A stretch of DNA of 64,000 nucleotides, from contig CM056744.1 of the NCBI GenBank assembly GCA_029851415.1, positions 118,142,838-118,206,837 on the forward strand. Reading direction: 5' to 3'. This document shows, in pieces, positions 1 to 15,200 of the stretch. How positions within the stretch are numbered: position 1 is the first letter of the stretch; each line of letters begins with the position of its first letter. Source of the stretch: Eretmocerus hayati (taxonomy: Eukaryota; Arthropoda; Insecta; Hymenoptera; Aphelinidae). The notes beneath the pieces were generated by a model. The model was not told the origin of the DNA and ran no database searches. It saw only the letters and a list, made by a program, of their open reading frames with translations. Both the position numbers and the translations under genes were made by a program.

Positions 1-259
1 GTTGGTTTCCCACGTGGCTTACGGGTAAAACGAGCCAAACGTGGCACACGCTTGACCTCACACGTTCGTACACCTTCCATATGAGCAACGCTTCCCTGCA
101 GACGACAAAATCCAACGGCAGTGGCAGCTCTGAGAGTCCGGATTTTCTCAACTTACCGGGCCAGGAGGAGCACAATGTCAAGATTTTGTGCAATAGCGTC
201 AAGGTTGCCGATGCCGAGCAGAACATCTTTATGATTGTTGCCCATTTTACAGTCGGATG
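1..259 (+). CDS. Exon a: start of the third cysteine-rich domain (partial)
   Basis: The frame is open from base 3, with no stop before the donor GTGAGT at 260. It encodes WFPTWL, then WHTLDLTRSYTF, and ends VAHFTVG plus two bases of a Cys codon. Bases 1-2 (GT) would complete a Cys codon if preceded by T, which fits the usual C-x-FP start of this domain. The ATG at 81 is internal, not a start, because the family motif runs through it. The exon ends in phase 2. Confidence 0.85.
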
Positions 260-3200
260 GTGAGTGCCAAAAATGTTTCATACCACGCATTGCAGCATTA
301 CATCATTGTTAATGAATGGAAACAGGTGTATATGTAGATGTCAGTCTATGATTATTGAATTTTGCTTGCTATATTGTTACATTAATTGCTGGAAACAGAA
401 ATTGATTCAAACGTCATGTCACTGGTTTAGTTTCTAAAGAGTGTACATTTTGTCTAGTCCATTCATTTCTCTTGGTAGTTCATCATGATCCGTGAGTAGT
501 ACTGTCAAAATGGACCACGTTGAACTATTTATCGAGTAGGAGTTGTTATGTTTATAGGTTATGGATCACTAAATCCTGCTCTGATAAACCACCCAATCCA
601 AAAGTCATATTCAATTCCCAATAATTCATGATAATCTCTATTTGGTGCGCTATAGAAATCAGGCAATATTCCGATGGCATCATGAATTCTCAAATAACTC
701 AAACTCATGGAAATGAACTGCCCAAGGGTTCGCAATCTTGAATTGTCATGAATAGTCAGTTTTAAATACATAGTTTTGCCCCTCCTCATCAAATTCATTC
801 TCAACTCTGATGTTCCGTGTATCGTGATTATCTTCAGGAATCTGGAATAATAATTCAAGATAAACGATTATTCGCTACCAGAAAATATCCGAACTCAAAT
901 CTGCATGGGTCAGAGCATGAGTTCCACTCCCAAAACTTTCCGAAAAGAACTTTGACTCAAACAGAACATATCCTCTACTTCAATTTACAGTCAAAGTGGT
1001 TACATGTGTATGGCGCTGTACAAGAGAGATGGTCATGTGGTAGAACTACAGACCGGCAAGCCTGTATCTAGGCTCGAAGAGGCCTGTAGCCCGCCTCACT
1101 ATCAACCCGCCACGGTACCCTTCGTCACTCTCGTCAGTGAGTACCGATACATTTTTTTCCCACTTCACTCTTGCATTACCCACATGTATGCATATTCCCT
1201 CGATGCACAAAGTAAGTTGCACTCATATACAGCAGAATATCGTGTAAATATTTATTTCCCCATGACTGAGGTTAGTGGCCATAGAGACGGTCTTTGTGAC
1301 GTGTTCGTCACTGGCGACAGCACCAAAAAAAAAAAAAAAACACAAGAGAAATCAGTCGTGGTCGTCCTTTTTCCGATTACAACCCGGACGTGTCTCGCCA
1401 CTCTGTTTCATCCCACTACCAAAGCGAGTTGAATATTTTACCTTTGTCATGTCACGACTTTCATCTTCTTCTTTTTTTTTATCACTAACCGCAACAGTGC
1501 CGTTGGGAAACTGTGTCACCTGCTGTCATTTTGTTCCTCAATCCTGTCGCGCCAAGTGTATCGCATATTATATAAATAACGCGGGGTGAATGCACGGCTA
1601 TGTTTTGTGTATATACTCGAGGCAGCCGTTGCATAAATGAAAAAGGATTCGTGATGTTCCAGACTGAGATGAAAGCTTACCAGTGTTTTCATTTCTGTCC
1701 CAGATTGACTTTTTTATCCTATTGCATTCTCACAGACTTGATTCTCATGGAGTTGAGCAAAATCTTCTCACGTAAATTAAATTCATATTTATTGTTGGTA
1801 GTCAACATACGTGTGATGAGGGATTGGCTCAAAATACTGACTTTAGAGTGGAAGGTTCGTATTCTAATTTTGAGCGATTTCCTCAGTTTCAGCCTCGGGT
1901 GAGAATTCGAAACATTATAAAAATACTGCTAGGATATTCTCAAGATCATTTGCTCGCAATATTTCGAATGAATGATCTCGAATGAATTACTCTTAGTTTT
2001 TGTTGGGAAAGAAGGCGGGAGATTGGAATGTTCGTGGAATTCATCTTCACGTGCAAATTACCAATGAAATTACACAGACAGCAAAAAAAATTCTACCAAC
2101 TAGAGTACAAAACAACGTCGTGTAGTATGCAAAGTAGAGCACAGTTCACCAAAATGAAAAGTCCAAGTAACAAAACGTTCACTTGGGTGGATTATAATGA
2201 GATTATAATATACCCATATTACAGCCTCAAATCAGAGCAAAGGTACGTGGAACGGTGAATTTTCTCTACCTAAAGCTACTCTTTCCATAACATTTACATG
2301 AATATCACGAGTGCTCAGTTCCTCCTCCCCGTTCTTGCATAAACATAGACAGCCGGCGGTAATATACGATGTACGTACTTGTATGCTGCCGAGGAGAGCT
2401 TATCATGTCCTACGTTAGGCCACTGTCTTTTTTTCCTCTTTTTTCCCGTGACTTTCGTGTAATGCATGCCTCCCAGTCTTTAGATAATCTCATCTCATCA
2501 GTTCCATGGAACTTGGGAGTCGAAATGAGTTTTTGCATTTGCATACATCATATTGCTGTCTTTCAGATCCGGAGCTATCCTATAAACCCTATACAAATGT
2601 CCCATTATTTAGTTCTTGAGATTACTCGGATTTCTCAAAGATTACTCATGGAATTCTTCAGATTACTCGGAAGTTGATCTTGCCCACCTTGGGATATCAA
2701 AATTTTCACAAATGATACTCAAAATCACATTCATTCGATACCTTATCAAAAACTCTGAACATCAAAAAACGTACTGCGACATTCTGATTATAGGTGAGGG
2801 TAATGAAAATAGGACGAAAAATGACACAATCAGAATCTTTTGTCAGTACTATTTTTTCTCCACGGGATCAGGTGGGTATTTGGCCTCGGACCATAAGTGA
2901 TTCCATTTCTCGTATCCATCGGCGCTCTTGAGATTCTTTCGAACTTTTCCATGTGTCTGGAAACAATAGTCTCCAGTAATGATGAATCATGGAAAAAATT
3001 ATGTCCATTTTTTGGACACATATTATTGTAACCCGATCAGAATAATCTTAGGGGTAACATGACCGAAGATCGGATCCTGGTCAGTTTCTGGCAGGAGGAG
3101 CCCTAAGATTCTGGTAAGGTTGAACTTCTGTTGGTGGACAGTTTTTGACCAGTTCATGATCAGGGTAACCCTAAGTAAGGCAAACCGGAGCGAGCCCGTA

Positions 3201-6200
3201 GCCAAAACTGAAGTTCTGCTTCGAAAGATCTTTGATGTTCTGCTCTTGCGCAACATCTGATTTGCGAGATTGTGTGATTACGGATGATTGAATATTCATT
3301 TTCCCACTGATAATGTGCAAAGAGAGAGGATGGGAAGGGTCAGAGAACTTAGAACCGGAGATCTATAAAATTACTGTGATTTGCGGAACACAGTTAGACT
3401 GATGTATCTACGGTCTCATCATCAGTTGTCATAGAGATGTTGAAGAGAAATGGATCTTGATTCGAAGAGAAATTAATAACCGTCAATTAGCACAGGGATC
3501 CTCAAAAGACTTCTAATCAATATTCATCATCGAACAGGATTCAATTCTACAGTTATCATACATATACAGCTGTCCGCAGCATCTAACCTCTCATCTTGTT
3601 TGTGCTCTCGACATGAATTGAGACATTACTGGGACATTTTGAATGAATAATGAGAGAACGACATATTTTGTATCGCGCTGATCGCATTCGATATGAATCA
3701 TGATTCAGCTAATTAGCTTGAAATCGTAGTGATCACCGTATGAACAGTTCAATTCAAGTTCAGGGTACCTTCCGGGTTTAATACCGTGAGCCTTAAGGGC
3801 ATGTGAAAGCCAACTTTTACCGACGACCCTAACCACTGACAAATCGATTTTTCTCCCGAGTTCTACGGTGAATCTCAAAAAAGTGATTCCAAGTATGGAA
3901 GCTTTAGAATCAGATCTATCATTCAAAAAAAGAATTGAGTTGATCGGTTGAATATTGCCTTCAAACTTTGGTTTCGAAGTTGACCATTGCATGAGAAAAT
4001 ACTCACACGCCTGACTTCGAAACCAAAGTTTGAAGGCAATATCCAATCAATTATATCGATTCTTTTTTCAAATGATAGATCACATCCGAAAGCTTCCATA
4101 CTTGGGAGTACTTTTTCCGAAATCGTCCTCAAAGAGTTCAGAAAATGATCAGAAGTATGACATTGCGGAAGGCCCATGAGCTGTGATTTTGGCTGAGTCG
4201 AGGCAAGGTCTAATTAGGTCATCTACCGCCCACACCAGCTGTTGTTATTGTTTTGAATGAACGATGATGGACTGTCGTGAGTTGTCGCGCGGTACTTATA
4301 TTTGACTTGCACATAATAAAAATCAGGAACAGAAAATTCATTCGTTGGCAAAACTTTATGAAAAATAGTAATAACTTTGTTCATATCTGAGGAGAACCAA
4401 TCCAAGTATTGACAATCTGAGTGACAATCCTGTTTCTTGAGGCAATTACTTGCTCCTTGATTTGAAAAGCAGTGAATATATAAGAGTGACAGTGATAATC
4501 ATTCTGAGCCTTGAAGTGACTTAGTAATTAACAGAAACAGTAATGTGAGGCAAGGCCTTATTGATATTGACATCCAAATCTGAGCCTTTCGAGGTATGGA
4601 ATTGTCTTTCGTGGACATCAGATATTCATATACAGAATGTGGAGTTAGCATTACTCAAGATATTGATAAAGTTATACACTAAAACAGATCAGAGAAGAAA
4701 CCATTTGATCGATAAACTGAGAAGAAAGGCATGCTTCCACCAAACTTGCAAAAAATGCTATCTCTACACAGATTCATGAGATAGCTTATCAGATAGGTTT
4801 ACAACCTTTCGGTCTCACCAAACTTTAGCTATTTGTGCTATGAATGTATTGATGCAGCTCAGAATGTTCCTGTAATGTGAAGGCCTCCAGATGATATCAT
4901 AACAAACTAATGATTCTGTTTGATGTTTCAACAACAATATGTCAAAATACTTGGTGAAAATAGCGAGCACAGGTAAGTCTTAGAGCAGAAGTAAATATTT
5001 GGAGTTTGCAACAAGCTTCAATTTGTGTTTACTAAAATCCCTGTACTATAGAGGGGTGAATCCACATTCATTCATTTAGATCTATTGAGCATTAGAGCTT
5101 AGTCTTGGAAATTTTGTGACCCGGAGTTGGAAAGTCACAAGGTGGATTTCACTCTACAAAGAATGAAATGATAAAATTGAGAATCTTATTGTCATGAGTT
5201 GATCACTGGAACATATTTGATTGATCTCACCATGTTACTAAAGGTTTCAACTAGAATATCTTAAAATTACCAAGATCAAATGGCGCACCTGGGTGACTCT
5301 TAGAGCAAAAGTAAATGAGTGGTCATTGCTATGAGATCCAACTTTTGTCTGCTGAGATCCCTGTATTTTAGAGGGGTGATTTCATATTCACTTTTTTGAA
5401 TCTATTGAGAATTGGCTCAGTTGTGGAGCTTTTGTGACTTGAAATTGGGAACTTAGATGGTAAATTCCATAATACCATGGATTTATTGGTGGAATTCAGA
5501 AACTCATTGTTATTTGTGTGCCCTTATATTATCTCTGATCAATCTCATCATTCTTCTCAAGGTTTCAACCAGAATACCTTGAAGTATTTGTTCAGAATAG
5601 CTTGCTTGAGTGACTTCGAAAGCAAAAGCTGATCTTGGGTATGCTACGAGCTCCCAATTATGTTTGTATTCCAGCGGTGTGATTTCATCTTCATTTCAAG
5701 GAATGTCATGAATGTATGTACTCCAATAATATCTTCATAGCTTCTATCTGTATTTACTGATTTCTAGTTGTTTATTATTAATCTTGAACTTTGTATCCCA
5801 AAATTTTTGGAACAAATTATCTTTGTCGAGTTGCTCCGCATGAAATTCTGGAATTGTTTTGAGTCTCAAATAGAGTCGAATTTGAGTCTACAATCTGAAT
5901 AATACATTCAATACAATCTGAAGAATACCTAAAACATGAGTAGTGATACTAACATCAAGAATTCTTTTAGGTACGTACAGCGGTAACATGAATACATGAC
6001 TTTGGCCAACGAGAGGCAGTTAGGTGTCAGAATCAAAACAGATTTGAACAGGTTTTCTTTTCTTGGAACTGACAAAGTAACTCAAGGATGTGTAGAGATG
6101 TGCATACGAGTGATTGCTTGGAGAAAAAGTTACCAAGGAAAATATTTCTGCAAAAATCACTTCACTTAAAATGAATTCACATAGTACAAAAATGTGTTTT

Positions 6201-9200
6201 TAAGAGTGAAAGTGATAGTTCAGCAAAAATGACACATAAAAAATATACTTGAATGCAAGTATATAGAAAATGTGAGCCCCAGCAGAATTATCATTAGATG
6301 TCGCATAAAAAATATACTTGAATGCAAGTATATAGAAAATGTGAGCCCCACCAGAATCATCACTAGATGTCACATAAAAAATATACTTGAATGCAAGTAT
6401 ATAGAAAATGTGAGCCCCACCAGAATTATCATTAGATGTCGCATAAAAAATATACTTGAATGCAAGTATATACAAAATGTGAGCCCCACCAGAATCATCA
6501 CTAGATGTCACATAAAAAATATACTTGAAAGTATATAAAAAATGTGAACGGGAACCTTTATTCTCCGCATCAGTAATCTCCATCATCATCAGTATAACTT
6601 GCAAATAGCAAGGTATTCAGTCATGAGTCTATGTATGCATCAAGAAGCATGGACTCGAGCATAGAGATACAGCTATTATGTATAAATCAGGTCGTATTGC
6701 GACTGATATGTTGACTAATCGTCGAGTTACATTCTCTCCTAAGTCACGATACCCCTCCGCCCCCGTCCTTATGATATATATAAGGATATCTCACCCAACC
6801 TTCCTTGCTCATAGCACGGTCCGCTCAGTCGGTAAAAGTCAGCTTTCACATGCCCTTAAGTAAGGATAGTTTGATTATAAAAGTGGTGATCGAATACTGT
6901 CCACAAATTCCTGACAACCTGATCAGTTTAGGAGTGGCTGGTCCGGCCACCATGATCAGGATCTGATCAAATCCCTACTTGGATTTCTGATCGGGAAGTG
7001 AATGGGTCAAATCCTCAATTCACGGCAATTTTCACCAGTAATCCATTTGTAGAATTTTGAATTCCCTGGTTATTCCATGATAATCTTCAATTACGGAAAG
7101 AAAAATCTGAAATGCCACAGATTTAATTACAAAATCACGTTTATACCAAGATTTAGATGTACGAACGGTACTTATAGCGTCGAAACATTCTCACCCTCCG
7201 TAATGAGGTGTATCGTATCTCAACCAAGAAAGCTCTACAGTAGTCGAGCCAAGGTCTATAATAAAGAAGGGTCGAATCGGCTGGCAGTAATATAAACTGG
7301 GGAGAATTTTTAATAATCCCACCAGCAGCCTTCTATATAAGCGTCAGTTCGCGGTAGAATGGCGTCAAAAGATGCAAGGAGTGCGAAGGCTTTTCAATTA
7401 AGCTATTTTTGCACTTCGCATAATTTCTCACATTTCCTTTCCTTGGTTTTATTTTTCAAACTCCAAGCTTTGCTTGTACTACCTGTCAGGAAAATTGGGG
7501 AGTAAAAGAGAGAGAGAAGGAAATAGGAAGAAAAAGGAAGAGAAGTAGAAAGAGCAACGTGAAATGGGCGGAGGGAGCAAAAGTTTACTTGGCCACAACT
7601 CGCACAGACTCATTTTTCATCTCCAAGTTTTAGAACCGGGAAACAAGCATACGCGGGCAAAGGGAACTTTGAATTTTCTATGTTGAAGGGACTGAAGGCT
7701 AGAAGAAAAAGGTTATTGAAGATGAGGATCGTAGAATCTGTTATGTATAGAGTCGAAGGTTTGGAAATGGAGGGAGACATCCATATAGTGAAATGTCGAG
7801 TGTTTTTAACCGTATGTCCTTTTTGTGGGCCGTTTGAATTGCGCTGAAAAACTCGGCATTGAGACAGGACGAAAAAAGAAACGGGGTCGAACAGTTTCCG
7901 TACTCCTTGCGTCTGTGAATCAGCATCGACACATGAGATCGGTTTGAAAGTTTCCCTTAGTCGAGTAGAGGACAGATATTATTCCTTTTCTACTCTTATT
8001 AATTTCTCGGACCAGCTGTGACCATGAGTTGACTGAAGTTTCAACTCTCTATCATTCTTTACCGGGTGCGAATGAGTTTCCTCAATTTTTCACGAGGCAA
8101 ACTGTGAAGCGGTATGGTCTAAATTGACCAACTTTGTACCATTGAACTTTTGTAATTTCATGACTGATCTCAACTTGAGCAACGGGATACCTTCTCAAAA
8201 ATTATTTATTCTTCATTTTTAATTCCAGAGTTCAATTTTTTGAATGATAGAACTGTAGGATTGGGGAGCAGGTCAGTTGTACATCCTGTTTTTGGTATTT
8301 TAATATTTACAACATTTGTATGATTTTATAATGAAATCATCAATTTATAGTAAAATCGTACGGATTGTGATTCCAAAAATTTCGGTAAATTCTACACAGA
8401 GATTCCGGCAAAGTCGAAATCTACTCAAAATTGAACTCGAGTGAAAGGAATTCTGTGAGAAGTTTATAAAAAATTAACAAAGATGTCGTGTTCTCGGAGC
8501 TTGCGGAATTTGAGTGAATGCAAATGTCAAGCATACTCTGAGTCTTGGAATTCCTCATTTCCACAATGACTGTTTGGAGACGAAATGATTCCATCAAAAC
8601 TGTGGAATCTTCAAAAATTGAAATTAAAATACCTATAACAGAATTCGAATATCTCACTCGGATAACATAGCAAGGAAATTGTGTGCCATTGCACCGTAAA
8701 CTTCTACTTCAAGTCTCTCGAAAGTTCGTGTGCTCCCGAAAACCAAACAAATACCGAATGTTTTACAAGACCAATGTTAAACTTTTATCACTTATGAGCA
8801 TATGAGCAACGGTTGTACCAAAGATTCGGTCACTGAACTCAAGATGCACATCGATTCCATAAAGATTAAAAACTGTTTCATCGCTTTTCTAGGCAGCACA
8901 TCTCTGTAACCAAGTGAAGCTCAGAACGGAAAATCACAGGTCAGCAAAGCAGTCACGGCATTCTGTTGGCAATCTCTCAACTTGTCAATTATCCCTGTCT
9001 GACTCAGCAAAACGATCCACTGACAACCCTATTGTCCCGCACCTTCAAAATCAATCCACGATCTCGAGGAAATACACCTTCGATTGTGTCAGAATGACAA
9101 TATTAGGAAATTCGGTGAACCTCATGAAATCTAGTGTCACAAGATGAAAAAAATTCTCAATTACCAGTACTTCATGCCCTATCAGGATTCAATGAGTATC

Positions 9201-12200
9201 TCTTGAATGGGATTACTTGAATCACGAATAGACCAAAACATTTAATCTACACTTGTCGTTCATCCATCATAGTATCGAACAACTTCCTCCCAAATAACCC
9301 TTACCCATAACTTTCTGAATCCGCTTCATAATCCGCATCTCGATCACGATAATTTGAAGGGGCTTTGGCGGATGCCTTCAACAATGTCCACACCTATATA
9401 GATATATCTATATCTATGCAAGACAGACAAGGATTGATGGATAGTTTGCATAAGGACAGGCTGCATCAAACGCTTTGGCTGAACAACGTAACGTCGATGA
9501 CCCGGATTTTGGAACACTATAGAGGACGAGTTGATGTGAGCTCATATATATGCAGACAGTGTATAAACAGGTACGGATAGGAGATGAAAAGCTGCGACAT
9601 AGATCACCGGAACTCGTGATTGACTTGGACTAATCTACTGCCGATGGCGACGGCGCGACGATATTCCCTACATCATTCAAGAGCTGTCGTCGGGAATTTT
9701 CGAACTGTTCGATGTATTACGCCTCGAAATGAATACCGGATACTATCTAATTGTGATCCAAAGAAGAGAGAAATTCTAAATGAGGAATCGGATCAATTTT
9801 CGAGTTGATGGAAATTTTGAACAGTTACTTTCCATTGATTTTTAATTTGAGCTTATTTTGGGCCATTTTCATCAGACTTTCTTATGGTAATTTAGTGACA
9901 TCAGTGAATGGGATTGAATGTACTACAAGCCTCAAAATGAATAGGAACACTAAACTTTATGACTTTTTTTCTGAAATTCAAAAAAAACTAATTCGTTGCG
10001 TTCAATTAGTGAGATGAGATGGAATGGGATGCACTGACTCATCGCGTAACTTTAAAACACCGCACAATCAGATATATGATTGGAAAATTTAAGTTGTTGT
10101 CGAGTTATACCCAAGAGCTATAATATTACAGTAACCTGCAGAAAAAAGGAAAACGGATACCTTCACTAAAACAGCCATCACTCTGACGCGTTTGGATCTA
10201 CAACAAATTTCGAAAAAGCACTTGGAAGATGAGAAAAAAATCTATCAAACTATGCGTTTTAAAAAAATTTTTGATTGAACTTTCATGACTTTAATTTACA
10301 CTCAAAATTGGAAAAATTTTCATTCCAATCAATCACCCTACATTCATATGCAAATCATGCTAACGGGGAGACTCTTGCAGAATGTTGTAGTTCTTTTCAA
10401 GACTTTCAAAATCTTTTTTTAACGTTGTCTTACGATCATTCACACCCAAGTTACAAGCGATCTCGTAAAAAGAATTTTGTACAGGTTAAGGTACCAAAAA
10501 TACAGAAAAGGTCATTATCCACGATTTTGACGTAAAATCCTCAGAATATTATGAAATTATTGTCAGATTCATTCCAAAGATTAGTTGAAAGGACTTGCGT
10601 CCACTTGAACTAAGAAAAACTCATGTCTCCATACTTTCAATACCCTCAACCCGTACAAAATTCTTTCTATAAGACCGCTTGTAACTCGGGTGTGAAAAAC
10701 TGTAGAACAACGTTCAAAAAATAGATTCTGAAGGTCTTAAAAAAAGCTACAAAAGCCCGCAAGAATTTTTACGCTGACATGACTTGCATATGAATGAGGG
10801 GTGATTAGATGAAATGAGAATTTTTCCAATTTTGAGCACCAATTAAAGGCATAAAATTTCGATCAGAAAGTTTTTTGAAACACATAATTTGATAGATTTT
10901 TTTCTCTTCTTCTAAGTGCTTTTTGAAAGATTTTTGCCATCACTTAGACTCAAACGCGTCTAAGTGATGGCTGTTCTAGTGAAGGTATCCCTGTTCCATT
11001 TTTTTGCAGGGTATTGTATGTTCCAAAGAAATTCAAATCAAGTTTTTCAGACCAATATGGCTCTTGAAGAAAATTGACCAAACTCTCTAAAATCCATCAT
11101 ATTAACGTGAGAGTCTTAGAATGATCTTGTCCTCTGTTACAAGTAACGTCGAGATCTGTGCTTAAGATTCAGAACTGAATTTTGTCAAAAAAAAAAAAAA
11201 AAAAAAAAAACAAAGCAGGAATCCAGAAAAAGGAAAACATTCCTCACTATTCTCTCAACTGAAGCTATCAAAATCATTCACTGATAATCTCAGGAAATTT
11301 TACTCGCAAAAAGAACAAGAAACTTTGGCCGATAGACGATTACTAACATCACCAAGGATTCCACAAAAATTGGAGCTCACCATCGGCAATGGGCTGACCG
11401 CCAAGAATCTCCTTCTCGCCGTGAAAATCCTCCAATAAATCGCACCATCGGATCGCCTATCTGATCACCAATCGACAGACAGTTTGATCGTCATGAGGTC
11501 CGAAAAGGTTGCTTCAGCGTCTTCACACCAAGAGCAGCCCTGCGCAGAAAATCGGGACTAAAGAGTTCTCGTTTGAGAAAAAGGAGGTGATGCCAGATGC
11601 AATTCCACCTCTCACCTTGACTTATCGCGTCGTCGTGAAAAATCTTCCACTAGTATCTAGGAAATCTTAGGCACGTGTGTCATTTGGGCTATGGTCAATC
11701 GTATACTTAAGAACTGATGTGATTCAGATTGCAATATATTCAGCTATTTATATGCCTAACTTTATTCGATGAGTTGAAAATTCTTCTTTTTTAATAACAA
11801 AATTAGCAACTTTGAATGGATTTCACTCAATCAATTAGAGTATCCGATACGATAGAACAAGTAAAATTCGACTAATAGGAAGGTTCGCTCTCAACATCAG
11901 AGGAAACTTTACAGAAGCAAGTTTACAAAGTACGAGAGGAGCAATAATAATAATAATCAGAGCGGCATTTCATCAACGAATGGAAAGCAGAGCAGAACCT
12001 GGCATCAGTCGAGATTCGTACTACCTACCATCAGCAGCAGCATTCGTCTCTCACTCGTTTTAGAAATTTCTACTTCTCAGTGATTCTCTCACTCACTCTA
12101 TGGTTGGTACAAACCTTGAGGCAACGTTTTCCGCAGAAATTTGCAAACAAATTGCCAATTCCCGCCCTCCACTATAGGTTACCTACCCTCTACAGATATA

Positions 12201-15200
12201 CCTATTTGTGAAGCTTGCATAGTGTATACATAACCTACAACGAGAAGAAGACCATGCAAACGTTGTACAGTATAGAGATGTATGGTCGTTTGAAAGAGTG
12301 AGATATCATGGTGATGGTGGTGTACAGAGAAACGACGAAGGTGGAGATAGAGAAATCGAGAAGGACTGCATGCAGTTTGTGTGTATAGAGTAAAGTGCGA
12401 GAGGCGTACAAGGGTAGAGCTCTTTTCGATTTACCTACCGCAGCAGCAATTGGCTTTTTGGCTCGGTTCAAGAGCTCATGGTTAAATCGAATTCGAGTTG
12501 AATGTTTTCAACGTCTCAATGCTGCTGTGAATTCTGATCTGTGTGTGTGTGTCTGAGTTGCGTGAGCGATGGTGCGGAATTTTCGACTATTGATGGTGTT
12601 GTGATTTATTTTACTCTTTTCTATCTTCGTATATGGAATCATGAATGATTTATCCTCGATTTTCGATCATCTCGTGTCAATTGTCAGCAATTTCGGGCAC
12701 CAAAATGAGACTGATCACCTACCATCCTAGTTTCTTTTCAAAAATCCTGTCCCAATCATTGATCATTAGCATTCATTCCTGAATAAAAAAAGTGAAATAC
12801 AATGTGATTCACACAGGGAACATCCTACAGCAGTTCAGTTTTCTAATCACTGAAGATATTCCTTAATTCTTTCGTAACCGTTTGAATCCCATTCATTTGT
12901 GCATAACTGCATTCAAACCCAATTTCATGAGCTCTTCGAAAAACGACGTAAAATGATTCGACTTAATCGACCCCAGGAAAAATTTACTGATTAAACATAG
13001 CTTTTATAGAGCATAGTAAGAAGATCATGAAATGGACACGAACTTATTATTCAAATAACATAATTCTATAAGTGGCCGAGCAAAATTTCACACACTTTCA
13101 AAATCAAAGAAACGAAAAATTTTGAGGTTTTGGTCTCTGGTAGTTTTTGAATCGAATTCATAGGACCTATACGACCTGATCAAGATTATCGATCCTTTAG
13201 GACTTGCGTCCAAAAGTGAGATTACTGACAAGATTATTGAAGATTCTCAGAATGAAATATGATTATAATTGTTCTGCATTTCCATGCGCATTACATGAAA
13301 TGATGACTCTGTTTCCGACGGGTCACAGACTCATGGGCCGGTAGAAAGGAGTGAAGTAAATTTTTTTGCACGGGGAATGAGCACATGGACTAAATGGGCG
13401 CTCATGGGTCATTCTGACCGAAACTGCGAATTCCCATTCAACCCAATACATTGCAAGTTTTTTCACGAATTTCCCTCATGGTTAGGATGAGTCAAAAATC
13501 CAACCACCTGATTCCATAAAATTCACTGAGACCGGAAATAAAAATCTCCCTATACGCCATAGAAGATGACAAAAATTCGGTACTTTTGTCACGAGTTCTC
13601 CTACTCTTGAGTCAGTGCTCGGACTGCTCAATGCATGAAACAAAACCGAAATGAAAGTCGTAGAGTATTTGATTCAGTGCCCCAATATCCATTCCTCTCA
13701 TCACTCTTGTTTATTACTAAGTACCTGAACCATCGCACAAATCTCATGGAAATCACGCAGAATCATATGAATTGCAATCAGATAATGTGAAACCAGTGAA
13801 AGTCGTGGAAACCCTCGATGAATTTCTCACCACCATATTCACAGTCGCCGCAGCATCCCTTCCTTGAAAAGATAATAACTCGAAGCGAAAGAAAAGAAGT
13901 GGCGACACGTTTATTTGCTGACGCGAGAATCGCGCATACATCGCAATTCCCAGTGCACATAGCGGCCTCTAGATGTCACGATTTAAAATGGAATTCTCTG
14001 CTTATCTAGCAGTTTTGCGTTTACCAAGCGCACAGCCACCACCACCAGTGACTCTGAAAGAGGATTCATTCGCGGAAAAATAGACCGTACATATAATACA
14101 AGATCTCGATGCTCCATCGCATCCACACAATCCTCTCGATCTCTATCTCCACTTGGGACAGCCCGCCAAGTTTATTCTTCTGACTTTAGAGTGTACTCTG
14201 CAGTATACTGATACGATATTCTGTTCACTCTAGTACTACATATATCTACCAGTTGGAGAGAGCAAATTCTTTTCCAGTATAACGCAAGAGACGCTCGAGT
14301 GGTATTTGATACATCCCCACATACTTTCGTATCCAATACGATTTGAATGTGTTGGTTAACATGTATGTATCGGTATGATCTCTTGGGGTTGGACTAGCTG
14401 TCGTTGCTGATAGTTTGTCATATCTTTCTTTCGATCGTGAAACTATTCTTGACTCTTGTGTGTTGTAACGGATGATTTTTATAGTTTAAGGTTAGCTTTC
14501 TTTGAGACCTGTTCAAAAATTCATCATTGGTTGTGGCTAGACCTCGGAAGACACTAGAGTTCCTATAAACTTTCTTGTAGGCTCTGAATGTTAGATAAAC
14601 TCCGCCGAAAATTCATGAGCTTGAGACATGTGAGGGAATGGTCATGAGAAAAAATTCAGAATTGACCTTTTGAGCTATGAGATATATGAAAAATCTTGCA
14701 ACTATCACATAACAGATCAAAGTTAATCTATTCTGGGCTTAGGATTCAAGATGGCAGAAAAATTGCCTTGTTTCATAATCTGATTCATTGAGACGAAATG
14801 AACGATGTATTTGCTTAGAAAATTTAAACGAAAACTGCAGGTCAAGTAAAAACACACATCCATCGCGGTGTCTACGAAAGGAAGGAATGATCGCGGAACC
14901 ATAAAATTTGACACGTGGGCCCATACTCTGGGGAGTGAATACTAACACAGAGATCTTTGTTTTTGAAGGTGAGAACAACTTCAGTGAGAGAGGACAGAAA
15001 AATTTCGAATTCGAGGACATTACATGGTCTTCGAACTCATCTCTTTGTAAAGACTTTCAATCTCATATGAGCAATTGAAATTTGTTGCAATTCTTTCAAT
15101 AAGTTCCCAGTGTTTGAAGTCGAGTGAATATTTGTGTCTCCTCCAACGAGAGTTAATATTCAGAATCGAATCCGTGAATCTTGATGTGATATTTCAGAAT

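Noticed and set aside
4890..6545. CRISPR-like array
   Set aside because: Contiguous tandem units without unique spacers, in an intron of a eukaryotic gene.
6200..6604. Overlapping open frames on both strands with 23-residue protein repeats
   Set aside because: They are translations of the 69-bp tandem array (69 = 3 x 23); both strands are open for the same arithmetic reason.
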